8,537 nucleotides of DNA from Candidatus Segetimicrobium genomatis (GCA_005882445.1 VBAN01000325.1:1-8537); one strand, 5' to 3'; shown: positions 1 through 6,350, counted from the stretch's first letter. The notes: generated from the letters alone by a model not told the origin. Made by a program: numbers and translations.

Positions 1-24
1 CGCCTCGCCGGCAGAGCCGGCCAT
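1..24 (-). CDS. Possible 5' end of a further minus-strand gene, cut by the window edge
   Basis: On the minus strand a perfect AGGAGG (bases 34 to 29) is followed by two adjacent ATG codons at 27-25 and 24-22. The second is 4 bases from the Shine-Dalgarno core and opens a frame reading MAGSAGEA to the window edge. The gene would lie 82 bases downstream of the prohibitin-family gene on the same strand, so the two could share a transcript. Only eight codons are visible, so no function can be proposed, and the ribosome-site match could be chance in such G-rich sequence. Confidence 0.25.
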
Positions 25-106
25 CATGCCTCCTGGGGGCTCCCCCGGGGCATGGGGACTGCTCAACCCCGAGGGGGCACGGTCCCGTAGGCGCGGCGCA
101 CCAGGG

Positions 107-904
107 TCATGGGACGGATTTCGTCCCCCCGAGCGGTACGTTGATGAACGGGACGGCGCCGCCCGAGCTCATGATCTGCGGGAGTTTCCCGTCCCATTTT
201 TCAATCGCTTCGAGCTGGAGCATCGCGGGATTCAGCTGCGCGCGGCGCAGGGCCAATGCCTGGGCTTCGCCTTCGGCCGCCGCGATTTTCTGCTTGGCTT
301 CGTACTCCACCTGGAGCAACCGATTCTTCGCTTGCAAGGCGTTCTGCTCGGCGGTGACTTTCGCTTCAATGGCTTGCGTGAATGTTGGTGAAAACTCGAA
401 CTGCGTAATGCTGGTGGCCTCGACATGAAGGCCGAACGGTTCGACACGCTGGGCGAGAATGGTGTCGGCCTGATGTTTCACCGCGGCCCGCTGGGTGATC
501 AATTGCTCAGCCGTGAACTTCGCGGTCGCCGCTTTCACCGTTTCTTGCACGTTCGGACGAAGGATCCGGTCCACAATCTCATCGCGAAAGTTCGTGTAGA
601 CTTGGACCACGCGGGCTGGATCGACCTGAAAGTTCACCGTCACTCCGGTATGCACATCTTGGAGGTCGGCTGACGCGGATTCGATGGCCTGGGTTTGGTA
701 CGCTTGGATCTGCACGTTGACCTTCGCCACGTGTTGAACGAATGGCGTCACCACGTAGAGGCCGGGTTCCTTCACCTGTCCTGTCGGGGCGCCGAACTGG
801 AGCACCACGCCCCGATAGCCCGCCGGCACCGTGCCGAACATTTCGAACAGAAAGGCCAGCACAACACCGGCCGCAATCATCCAACCAATCTGGCGAGTGG
901 TCAT
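107..904 (-). CDS. SPFH/prohibitin-family membrane protein (HflC/prohibitin-like)
   Basis: The product is 265 residues from the ATG at 904. It has one N-terminal membrane segment (about residues 7-23), then a band-7/PHB (SPFH) domain from about residue 26 (VPAGYRGVVLQFG) to about 185. A charged, helical, Ala/Glu/Gln-rich stretch (about 180-225) with AEGEAQALALRRAQ looks like the coiled coil typical of prohibitins. The tail (KLPQIMSSGGAVPFINV) is characteristic of bacterial prohibitin homologues. Such proteins form large rings at the inner membrane and often modulate membrane proteases such as FtsH. A role here is inference, because no protease gene is in view. A GTG at 958 in the same frame would add 18 residues, but the ATG at 904 follows a purine-rich GGGGGGA site and puts the membrane helix at the usual N-terminal position. 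The neighbouring PEP-CTERM gene is divergent. Confidence 0.9.
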   Translation of the reverse strand: MTTRQIGWMIAAGVVLAFLFEMFGTVPAGYRGVVLQFGAPTGQVKEPGLYVVTPFVQHVAKVNVQIQAYQTQAIESASADLQDVHTGVTVNFQVDPARVVQVYTNFRDEIVDRILRPNVQETVKAATAKFTAEQLITQRAAVKHQADTILAQRVEPFGLHVEATSITQFEFSPTFTQAIEAKVTAEQNALQAKNRLLQVEYEAKQKIAAAEGEAQALALRRAQLNPAMLQLEAIEKWDGKLPQIMSSGGAVPFINVPLGGTKSVP

Positions 905-970
905 GGCGTCCCCCCGGTCTCCCGCAGTTGACGTTGCCGTCTTCCACAGAAGATTCACCGCGGTCTTGAG

Positions 971-976
971 ATCATA
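971..976 (-). promoter_or_regulatory. Candidate -10 box (TATGAT) upstream of the prohibitin-family gene
   Basis: On the minus strand an AT-rich island reads TTTAAAGTATGATC. TATGAT differs from the consensus -10 in one base and lies about 66 bases upstream of the ATG at 904. No convincing -35 hexamer lies 16-18 bases further upstream, where the sequence is G-rich. The AT content stands out from the surrounding GC-rich DNA. This is a weak call. Confidence 0.3.
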
Positions 977-1159
977 CTTTAAATTCTCCCTCGGCCCCGC
1001 CTTGCCCGGCCCCCGAGAATCCGGGCCCTTGATGCTATAGCGAAACTTTGTTCGATATCCGGTTGGGGGGGCAGATTCATCCTTCCTAACAATAACCCGC
1101 GCCCGAGGAAGCGGATACCATAAGTGCGTGCGTCAGTTGGATGCCAGAGGGAACCGCGG

Positions 1160-1576
1160 TTGCGAATTTATCCGGTAAACGCCAGGTCGATCCTGAGCGT
1201 CGCGCTCGCGCTGAGCCTTGTCTTGATCCCCACCCTGGGACACACGACACCCATGGAGTGGAGTCCTCCGGACACCGTCTCTGGAGCGATCGATGCCGGC
1301 ATCGGCCTCACCGACCCGCTTGGCGCCGGCGATGACGATGATCTGTCGCTGGGGGAGTATGACGCCAACCGGATCGTCACCAGCGCCGCCATCCTGTGCT
1401 TCGTTTTCTGCCACGGGGGTGGGGCGCTGATCGCCGCTGATCCCGACCTGCCGGGGACTCCGCTGAGCGACGCCCCCGAACCCGCGACGGCTGCTCTGCT
1501 GGCGACCGGGCTCCTGAGTTTGGGGTGGGTCCGCCGCCGCAACAGGGCTTCCGGGTTCGACCGGCCCCGGTCCTAG
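1160..1576 (+). CDS. Small secreted protein with a C-terminal PEP-CTERM sorting signal
   Basis: The product is 138 residues from the TTG at 1160. An N-terminal signal peptide is visible: a short basic stretch (RIYPVNAR), then a hydrophobic core ILSVALALSLVLI. The C-terminus has the tripartite PEP-CTERM signal: PEP at about residues 106-108, a hydrophobic stretch ATAALLATGLLSLGWV, then RRRNR. In known systems such proteins are exported by Sec, processed by an exosortase and released or anchored at the surface, often alongside exopolysaccharide. No exosortase gene is in this window. The mature part is only about 75 residues, with a GDDDD acidic patch and an ILCFVFC segment, and belongs to no family I recognise. 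The TTG start is preferred because GAGGG (1147-1151) sits 8 bases upstream and it gives a normal-length signal-peptide n-region. A GTG at 1124 would add 12 residues but has a poorly spaced ribosome site. Confidence 0.75.
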   Translation: MRIYPVNARSILSVALALSLVLIPTLGHTTPMEWSPPDTVSGAIDAGIGLTDPLGAGDDDDLSLGEYDANRIVTSAAILCFVFCHGGGALIAADPDLPGTPLSDAPEPATAALLATGLLSLGWVRRRNRASGFDRPRS

Positions 1577-1580
1577 CGCC

Positions 1581-1632
1581 CTGCTCTGGTCCGGCGCCCT
1601 GGCGCCGGCCGCGCCAGGGCGCCGGAGAGCAG
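1581..1632. terminator. Long GC-rich hairpin between convergent genes (bidirectional terminator candidate)
   Basis: CTGCTCT (1581-1587) pairs with AGAGCAG (1626-1632). Inside, CCGGCGCCCTGGCGC (1591-1605) pairs perfectly with GCGCCAGGGCGCCGG (1611-1625) around a CGGCC loop. Only a three-base GGT bulge interrupts 22 base pairs. It starts 4 bases after the stop of the PEP-CTERM gene and ends 19 bases from the stop of the oppositely oriented sugar-binding protein gene, which fits a shared terminator. There is no U-tract on either side, so it may act as a Rho-assisted or mRNA 3'-stabilising structure. Confidence 0.75.
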
Positions 1633-1651
1633 CCTCCCGCCTCGCCGCTTC

Positions 1652-2620
1652 CTACTTGTACAGCAGAGGCGCGATCTGCTTGGAGTCGATGTTGGTCTTG
1701 TCGTACCAGAAGAATCCGGTATCGATGGTCTTCGGCAGCTTCTCGCCCTTGAGCGCCTTGACGGCCGCCTCCACACACTTGTAGCCGATCCCAACCGGGT
1801 TCTGCGTGATCGCCCCCGCCATGACGCCGCTCCGGACCGCGTCCAGCTGGGCCTGGCCCGAGTCATAGCCGACGACGACGATCTTGCCCTGCTTCTTCAT
1901 CTCCGTCACACCGTTCAGCACCCCGATGGCCGAGCCCTCGTTGGCGCCGAAGAAGCCTTTGAGGTACGGATGGGACTGCATGATGGCTTTGGCCAGATCG
2001 GTCGACTTGAGGTGGTCGCCGCCGCCGTATTGCACGTCGACGATGGTGATCTTCGGGTGCTTCCGCTTGATCTGGTTCACAAACCCGTCGCGGCGATCGA
2101 TCCCCGTGCGGCTGGTCTGGTCGTGCACGATGACGGCGATCTCGCCCTGATCCCCGATCAACGCGGCCAGCTTATCGGCCGCCAGCGCGGCCGCGGCGAC
2201 GTTGTTCGTCGCGGCGGTAGTGACCGGGATGTCGCTGTCCACCCCCGAGTCGAACCCAATGACCGGAATGTGCTCCGTGCGGGCCCGCTCGAGCAGTGGG
2301 ATCACCGCTTTGCTGTCGAGCGCGGCCAGGCCGATCGCGCTGGGGTGTTTGTCGAGCGCGGCCTGCAGCATCTCGATCTGCTTGTCGACCATCGACTCCG
2401 ACTCCGGGCCCTCGAACGTGACGGAGACGTTGTAATCTTTGGCCGCCTGCAGCGCGCCCTGCTTGACCGCCTGCCAGAACTGGTGCTGGAACCCCTTGGA
2501 GATCAGGGGGATGTAGGGCCTGCCGGCCGGCTGGGCTGCGGGGATCTGGACGGCAGAGGCCGCCAGGACCCCGGCGAGCGCGATGCCCATTACAGCGAAC
2601 GCCATCTTTCCTGTCTTCAT
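1652..2620 (-). CDS. Sugar ABC transporter periplasmic substrate-binding protein (RbsB-like)
   Basis: The product is 322 residues and belongs to the type I periplasmic binding proteins of the ribose/galactose/xylose class (Peripla_BP_4-like). A Sec signal peptide occupies about residues 1-29 (MKTGKMAFAVMGIALAGVLAASA) and has no lipobox cysteine, so the protein should be soluble in a periplasm rather than a lipoprotein. Family-typical segments are IPLISKGFQHQFWQAVKQGA (38-57), IPVIGFDSGVDSD with the following TTAATNN (118-140), DQTSRTGIDRRDGF (167-180), GFFGANEGSAIGV (222-234) and VVVGYDSG (248-255). The start at 2620 is chosen over an in-frame upstream start at 2677 because GGAGGGGGAG ends 6 bases before this ATG and the signal peptide then begins normally. 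It is the last gene of the importer operon, 114 bases after the permease. The exact sugar cannot be read from the sequence. Confidence 0.93.
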   Translation of the reverse strand: MKTGKMAFAVMGIALAGVLAASAVQIPAAQPAGRPYIPLISKGFQHQFWQAVKQGALQAAKDYNVSVTFEGPESESMVDKQIEMLQAALDKHPSAIGLAALDSKAVIPLLERARTEHIPVIGFDSGVDSDIPVTTAATNNVAAAALAADKLAALIGDQGEIAVIVHDQTSRTGIDRRDGFVNQIKRKHPKITIVDVQYGGGDHLKSTDLAKAIMQSHPYLKGFFGANEGSAIGVLNGVTEMKKQGKIVVVGYDSGQAQLDAVRSGVMAGAITQNPVGIGYKCVEAAVKALKGEKLPKTIDTGFFWYDKTNIDSKQIAPLLYK

Positions 2621-2734
2621 GTCTGGCTCCCCCTCCACGGTCGTCTGGGATCGGTAGGACGAAACGGACGAGTCCACACACTTCGCCGTCTTCGCGGTTC
2701 CCTGATCACCCCCCGTTCCAAGGATGATGCCGCC

Positions 2735-3748
2735 TTACTGTTTGCGCCGCCGGAGCACGTCGGCGTACACCGCCGCGATCACGATCCCGCCGGTGACCAC
2801 CAATTGCCACTCCTGCGGAACCGAGAGAATGCGCAGCCCGTTGATCAGGACGCTCATGACGAAGGCGCCGATGATCGTGCCCAGGATGGTGCCTTCGCCG
2901 CCGCTGAGGGACGTTCCGCCGATGACCACGGCGGCGATGGCGTCGAGCTCGTACCCGGCCCCCAACGCCGGCTGGGCGGAGTTCAGCCGGGAGCCCATGA
3001 CGACGCCGGCCAGCCCGCTGAAGGCCCCGCACAGCGCGTAGACGGCCGCCTTCCAGACATCCACGTTGACGCCGGAGAGGCGGGTCGCCTCCTCGTTGCT
3101 GCCGATGGCGAAGGCGTATCGGCCCAGGACGGTTTTCCCAAGAATCAGGCTGGCCATGATGGCCGCGCCGAAGAGGAAGAACACCGCGTTGGGCACGTCC
3201 AATCGGGGGATGAGGGCCCCCACCAGCGAGTCCATGGTCAGCCCGCGCACGACCGGCGTCCCGGTGAAGTAGATGGGCTTGGAGCCGGAAATAACCAGGG
3301 ACAGCCCCCGCGCCGCCATCATCACGCCCAACGTGGCCACGAACGGCGGAACCTTCATCTTGGAGATCGTGACCCCGTTGATGAGGCCGGCGAGCATGCC
3401 GGTCGCCATCCCGCCCAGGATGCCCACGGGGATCGGCAACCCCCAGTTGCTGATGAGCACCCCCATCATCACGGCCGACAGCGTCATCACCGTGCCGACC
3501 GAGAGATCGATGCCCGCGGTGATGATGACGAAGGTGGCCCCCAGGCCCAGGATCCCGTTGACGGTGGTGGCCAGCAAGATGCCGACCACGTTGTCGAACG
3601 TGAGAAAATAGGGCGACGCCAGGGAGAAGACGATCACCAGGCCGATGAGGCCGCCGAAGGCGAGGAATTTGCGCGCCGCGGCCGAGTGGAGCCGGGATTC
3701 CTTGCGGGCCGTCCCGGCGGCGATCTCCCCCAGCGAGACCTGTTTCAC
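2735..3748 (-). CDS. Sugar ABC transporter permease (RbsC-like)
   Basis: The product is 337 residues of the BPD_transp_2 family (RbsC/XylH/MglC type), the inner-membrane channel of a ribose-type importer. After a short cytoplasmic N-terminus, hydrophobic segments run through the protein in the usual 8-10-helix pattern. Family hallmarks are ATFVIITAGIDLSVG (71-85), PPFVATLGVMMAARGLSLV (134-152), YAFAIGSNEEATRLSGV (211-227) and GAGYELDAIAAVVIGGTSLS (263-282). It ends with a basic RRRKQ tail, as expected for a cytoplasmic C-terminus. The GTG start overlaps the TGA of the ATPase gene by 4 bases (GTGA), which implies translational coupling. The ribosome site itself is weak (GAGAG). Confidence in the family is high, but the substrate is not determined. 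Confidence 0.93.
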   Translation of the reverse strand: MKQVSLGEIAAGTARKESRLHSAAARKFLAFGGLIGLVIVFSLASPYFLTFDNVVGILLATTVNGILGLGATFVIITAGIDLSVGTVMTLSAVMMGVLISNWGLPIPVGILGGMATGMLAGLINGVTISKMKVPPFVATLGVMMAARGLSLVISGSKPIYFTGTPVVRGLTMDSLVGALIPRLDVPNAVFFLFGAAIMASLILGKTVLGRYAFAIGSNEEATRLSGVNVDVWKAAVYALCGAFSGLAGVVMGSRLNSAQPALGAGYELDAIAAVVIGGTSLSGGEGTILGTIIGAFVMSVLINGLRILSVPQEWQLVVTGGIVIAAVYADVLRRRKQ

Positions 3749-5355
3749 GGCGCGCTCTCGCCGGCGTGGAGCGATTGGGAGCCGCCGCTGCGCACGGTGG
3801 CGTACCGCATGATCGTTTCCTCGGTGGCCTGGGCGGCATCCAATTCCGCGGTGATCCGGCCTTCGCTCATGACCACGATGCGGTGGCTCAAGCGCAGGAT
3901 CTCCGGCAGTTCCGAAGAGATCATGATGATGGATTTGCCCTGCCGGGTCAGGTCGTTCATCAGCCTGTAGATCTCGCTCTTGGCGCCGACATCGATCCCC
4001 CGGGTGGGCTCGTCAAAGATCAGGATCTCGGTGTCGGCCGCCAGCCACTTGCCAACGACGACCTTCTGCTGGTTCCCGCCCGAGAGATTCTTGACCTTCT
4101 GCTGCGGACCGGTGGTCTTGATGGCGAGCAGGTCGATGAAGCGTGCCGCGGTGTCTCGCGTCGCTGCGCGCCTCACCCATCCCAGCAGCCCCAGGAACTT
4201 CTTGAACGCGGAGAGCACCAGATTGTTCTCCACGTCCATCCCCAGGGACAGTCCGTAGCGCTTGCGGTCCTCGGAGAGATAGCCGAGGCCGATCCTCACG
4301 GCGTCCCGAGGGCTCTTCACATGGACCCGCTTGCCCCGGATGAAGATTTCCCCAGAGTCCGGCGGGTCCGCGCCGAAGACGGCCCGCATCACCTCCGTGC
4401 GCCCGGCGCCCATCAGTCCGGCCACGCCGAGGATTTCGCCCCTGCGCAGCGTGAAGCTGACATCCTTGATCGCCTTTCCCCGTCGGAGATTCCTGACCTC
4501 GAGCACGACCTCCGGGGCCTCCCGTTCCAGGACCTGCGGCGAGGCCTGGAAGATCTCCCGGCCGACCATCATCCTGATCACCTGGTCGATGCTCGCCTCA
4601 CGCGTCGGAACGGTCTCGATGGTGCGGCCATCGCGCATGACGGTGATCCGGTCGGAGATCTGCTTCAGCTCATGCAGGCGGTGGGAGATGTAGACGATCC
4701 CCACGCCCTTCTCGCCGAGCTGGCGGATGATGTGGAACAGCTCCTCGATTTCCGCCTCGGCGAGCGCCGCCGTGGGCTCGTCCATGATCAGGACCTCGGA
4801 GTGGAAGGACAGCGCCCTGGTGATCTCGACCAGCTGCTGCGCGGCGACCGTCAGGCTGGAGACCTTGGTGCGGGGATCCATCTTGAGGTGCAGCAGCGCC
4901 AGCAGTTGCTGCGTCCTTCTATTGATGTCCCTGTCGTTCACCAGGAGGTTGAACAGCCCGCCGCGTTCACGGCCGATGAAGACGTTCTGCGCCACGGTCA
5001 GGTGGGGCATCAGGCTCAGATCCTGATGGATGATGCTGATGCCCAGTTGCTGCGCGGCCCGCGGGGTCGGGATTTCGACCTCTTTGCCCTTGTAGAGCAC
5101 CCGGCCGGCATCCTTCCGGTAGACGCCCGCCAGCACTTTCATCAGCGTGGACTTCCCGGCCCCGTTCTCTCCCACGAGGGCATGCACCTCGCCCGGCAGG
5201 ATATCCAGACTGGCATCCTGGACGGCGCGCACGCCGGGGAAGCTTTTGGAGACCCCCCTCAGGCTGACGATCGGCTCCGGAGCGGCGGAGCCGGTTCCCG
5301 ACCCGCTCGGCCCGGCGGCCCCTTGATCTCTGCGCTCCCGGACGCCTCCGGTCAC
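3745..5355 (-). CDS. Sugar ABC transporter ATP-binding protein with two nucleotide-binding domains (RbsA-like)
   Basis: The product is 536 residues from the GTG at 5355. It carries two ABC domains in tandem, as in RbsA/MglA/XylG, and energises sugar import on the cytoplasmic face. Domain 1 has Walker A GENGAGKST (62-70), the weak signature LTVAAQQLVEI (168-178) and Walker B VLIMDEPT (188-195). Domain 2 has a degenerate Walker A GLMGAGRTE (313-321, lysine replaced by arginine), a canonical LSGGNQQK signature (424-431) and Walker B with ILIFDEPTRGID (444-455). This asymmetry is normal for the family. The frame stays open to 5667, but the extra residues antisense and upstream look unlike RbsA. 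ATG 5385 is the other plausible start. GTG 5355 is preferred because it overlaps the TGA of the upstream small ORF by 4 bases, mirroring the ATPase-permease junction. About 30 low-complexity residues precede the first domain. Confidence 0.93.
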   Translation of the reverse strand: MTGGVRERRDQGAAGPSGSGTGSAAPEPIVSLRGVSKSFPGVRAVQDASLDILPGEVHALVGENGAGKSTLMKVLAGVYRKDAGRVLYKGKEVEIPTPRAAQQLGISIIHQDLSLMPHLTVAQNVFIGRERGGLFNLLVNDRDINRRTQQLLALLHLKMDPRTKVSSLTVAAQQLVEITRALSFHSEVLIMDEPTAALAEAEIEELFHIIRQLGEKGVGIVYISHRLHELKQISDRITVMRDGRTIETVPTREASIDQVIRMMVGREIFQASPQVLEREAPEVVLEVRNLRRGKAIKDVSFTLRRGEILGVAGLMGAGRTEVMRAVFGADPPDSGEIFIRGKRVHVKSPRDAVRIGLGYLSEDRKRYGLSLGMDVENNLVLSAFKKFLGLLGWVRRAATRDTAARFIDLLAIKTTGPQQKVKNLSGGNQQKVVVGKWLAADTEILIFDEPTRGIDVGAKSEIYRLMNDLTRQGKSIIMISSELPEILRLSHRIVVMSEGRITAELDAAQATEETIMRYATVRSGGSQSLHAGESAP

Positions 5356-5513
5356 AGCCCTCTCTGGCGGGGTTGCTTGGCCCATTTCGCGGCGATCGCC
5401 TTGATGGCTTTCCGTTGTCGTTCCTCGAAGGTCTGCCGAGTCGCTTTGGCCGCCGATCCTGCGATTGTCCGCGGCGCCTTGGGGACCGGCTTTTTCTTCC
5501 GGGGCTTCGCCAT
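5352..5513 (-). CDS. Small, highly basic 53-residue protein leading the sugar importer operon
   Basis: The ORF runs from the ATG at 5513 to the TGA at 5352-5354. The protein begins MAKPRKKKPVPKAPRT, has a middle part with FEERQRKAIKAIAAKWAK that could form an amphipathic helix, and ends QPRQRGL. About one third of its residues are Lys or Arg. It has no hydrophobic segment and no cysteine, and I do not recognise the family. Support for translation is an AGGAGG ending 8 bases before the ATG, a perfect TATAAT box slightly further upstream, and a 4-base GTGA overlap between its stop and a GTG start of the ATPase gene. It could act in nucleic-acid binding or simply as a translated leader that couples ribosomes into the ATPase gene; neither is shown by the sequence. 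A shadow of the ATPase frame is possible but less likely given these signals. Confidence 0.6.
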   Translation of the reverse strand: MAKPRKKKPVPKAPRTIAGSAAKATRQTFEERQRKAIKAIAAKWAKQPRQRGL

Positions 5514-5536
5514 CTCGAAAACCTCCTCCTGGGCTC

Positions 5537-5542
5537 ATTATA
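5537..5542 (-). promoter_or_regulatory. -10 box (TATAAT) of the sugar importer operon
   Basis: The minus strand carries a perfect TATAAT 23 bases upstream of the small-ORF ATG at 5513. The predicted transcript would start about 7 bases downstream, leaving a leader of only about 16 bases that contains the AGGAGG ribosome site. The hexamer 17 bases upstream (CCGAGA) is a poor -35, which suggests an activator-dependent or alternative-factor promoter. The inverted repeat GATCCCGGATC (5551-5561) falls in the spacer/-35 zone. Confidence 0.55.
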
Positions 5543-5550
5543 GCCGACGT

Positions 5551-5561
5551 GATCCCGGATC
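5551..5561. promoter_or_regulatory. Inverted repeat GATCC-C-GGATC, candidate operator
   Basis: A perfect 5-base inverted repeat with a single central base spans the region between the -10 and the expected -35 position of the sugar operon promoter, so a bound regulator could block or modulate it. It does not match the known LacI-family operator pattern, and no regulator gene is in the window. Its short length means chance occurrence is possible. Confidence 0.25.
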
Positions 5562-5643
5562 TCGGCCGGGGGCACTCGAAGGCGCGGCGGGGGTCGAACG
5601 GTGGGATTTCCCCGGAGGGCATGGGGAGGGGATGGCGGAGGGG

Positions 5644-5651
5644 TATATATG
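5644..5651 (+). promoter_or_regulatory. Candidate -10 region (TATATATG) for the beta-barrel gene
   Basis: TATATATG is the only AT-rich island in the otherwise G-rich upstream region of the gene that starts at 5716. It gives one or two possible -10 hexamers (TATATA or TATATG) and a leader of roughly 55-60 bases. No recognisable -35 box lies upstream, where the sequence is purine-rich and dominated by G. It lies in the 202-base divergent spacer shared with the sugar operon. Confidence 0.35.
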
Positions 5652-5715
5652 TACGGAAGGTTGGCATGCTCCAGATCGATCGCCATCAACGAAAGACAGG
5701 GGGGTGCTCGCTGAT

Positions 5716-6294
5716 ATGACGCGCATCACTGGCGCCACGCGGATAGGCGCGGCGTTGCTCATCGGTACTTCGGTCCTCGTGCTGTCGTTCGCGAGGCCGG
5801 CTACGGCCCAGATCGTTCCTCCGGAGCGGAACGGCATCGACTTTTCGGTGGCTGCCCTGTCGGGGGCCCCTGTCTGGTCGGTGGGTTTTTCCCATGACAT
5901 TACCCCGGCGCTCGATATCGCGGCCTTCTACAGTTACCAGTCGGTGGGCGGCACCACCGCCGGGCTGCTGGATGTCGGGGTTCGGTATCACTTCCCGGTG
6001 ATCCCTCCCGGCGCGGACGTCTGGCTGTCGGGGGGCCTGGCCAACGCCAGTTCGTTCAGCGGCTTCGGCAGCGCCACCGGGTTCTCGGTCGGGGCCGGAG
6101 CGTCCCTCCGGCTCACGCCCGCGCTCGCCGGGTATGCGTCCGGCAGCCTGATCGCGCTGAGCGGGACATCGAACGCGGTCATTGACGCGGGCCTGATGCT
6201 GCAACTCGCTCCTCGAGTCTCCGGCCAGTTGGGGTATGTGACCTTCGCCGGCAACGGAGGACCCTATCTGGGGATCAACCTCTCGATCCCGTAA
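5716..6294 (+). CDS. Probable outer-membrane beta-barrel protein
   Basis: The product is 192 residues. Residues 1-31 form a Sec signal peptide: basic n-region with MTRITGATR, hydrophobic core IGAALLIGTSVLVLSF, then RPATA before Gln32, an AxA-type cleavage site. The mature part of about 161 residues has repeated stretches of alternating polar and nonpolar residues separated by Gly/Ser/Pro/Asn turns, for example WSVGFSHDI, LDIAAFYSYQSV, LLDVGVRYHF, DVWLSGGLANAS, GFSVGAGASLRL and GPYLGINLSI. The size and pattern fit a small 8-stranded barrel of the OmpA/OmpW-like type. The C-terminal residue is Pro rather than the usual Phe. No specific family is recognised. It is divergent from the sugar importer operon, so a porin-like role is conceivable but unproven. 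The ribosome site (GGGGTG, 9 bases upstream) is moderate. An open frame continues far upstream of this ATG but is antisense to the ATPase gene and was not used. Confidence 0.72.
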   Translation: MTRITGATRIGAALLIGTSVLVLSFARPATAQIVPPERNGIDFSVAALSGAPVWSVGFSHDITPALDIAAFYSYQSVGGTTAGLLDVGVRYHFPVIPPGADVWLSGGLANASSFSGFGSATGFSVGAGASLRLTPALAGYASGSLIALSGTSNAVIDAGLMLQLAPRVSGQLGYVTFAGNGGPYLGINLSIP

Positions 6295-6302
6295 GTCAGC
6301 GG

Positions 6303-6350
6303 CCCGGGGCGTGGGTCCCGCGCGGACGCGCGCGGGTCTCGCGCCCCGGG
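6303..6350. terminator. Long GC-rich hairpin after the beta-barrel gene
   Basis: CCCGGGGCG (6303-6311) pairs with CGCCCCGGG (6342-6350), and CCCGCGCG (6317-6324) pairs with CGCGCGGG (6329-6336) around a GACG loop. The joining bases also pair apart from one T-T mismatch and two G-T wobbles, which gives a nearly continuous 22-base-pair stem. It begins 8 bases after the stop codon. No U-tract follows (GTGCTGTGTGC), the same architecture as the hairpin at 1581-1632. Confidence 0.7.

Noticed and set aside
36..47. GGGGG-CT-CCCCC inverted repeat as a terminator for the prohibitin-family gene
   Set aside because: The loop would be only two bases and there is no U-tract. In this G/C homopolymer-rich stretch the pairing is probably incidental.
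26..391. 121-codon plus-strand open frame at the left end
   Set aside because: It is antisense to the prohibitin-family gene and has no ribosome site or recognisable motif.
982..1020. ATTCTC/GAGAAT inverted repeat upstream of the prohibitin-family gene
   Set aside because: The arms are 6 bases with about 26 pyrimidine-rich bases between them that cannot pair, so a functional hairpin or operator is unlikely.
1970..3970. 666-codon plus-strand open frame
   Set aside because: It lies opposite the binding-protein and permease genes. The predicted protein is mostly Asp/His/Arg/Gln repeats, as expected from reading high-GC genes backwards.
5386..5667. N-terminal extension of the ATPase frame to an ATG at 5667
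   Set aside because: The roughly 94 added residues are unlike RbsA proteins and overlap the TATAAT box and the better-supported small basic ORF. A transcript from the TATAAT would not contain this start.
3766..5715. Upstream part of an 842-codon plus-strand open frame that runs into the beta-barrel gene
   Set aside because: It is antisense to the RbsA-like ATPase, and its translation is rich in His, Asp, Gln and Arg with no domain pattern, typical of a GC-driven shadow frame. Only the part from ATG 5716, which begins with a signal peptide, looks genuine.
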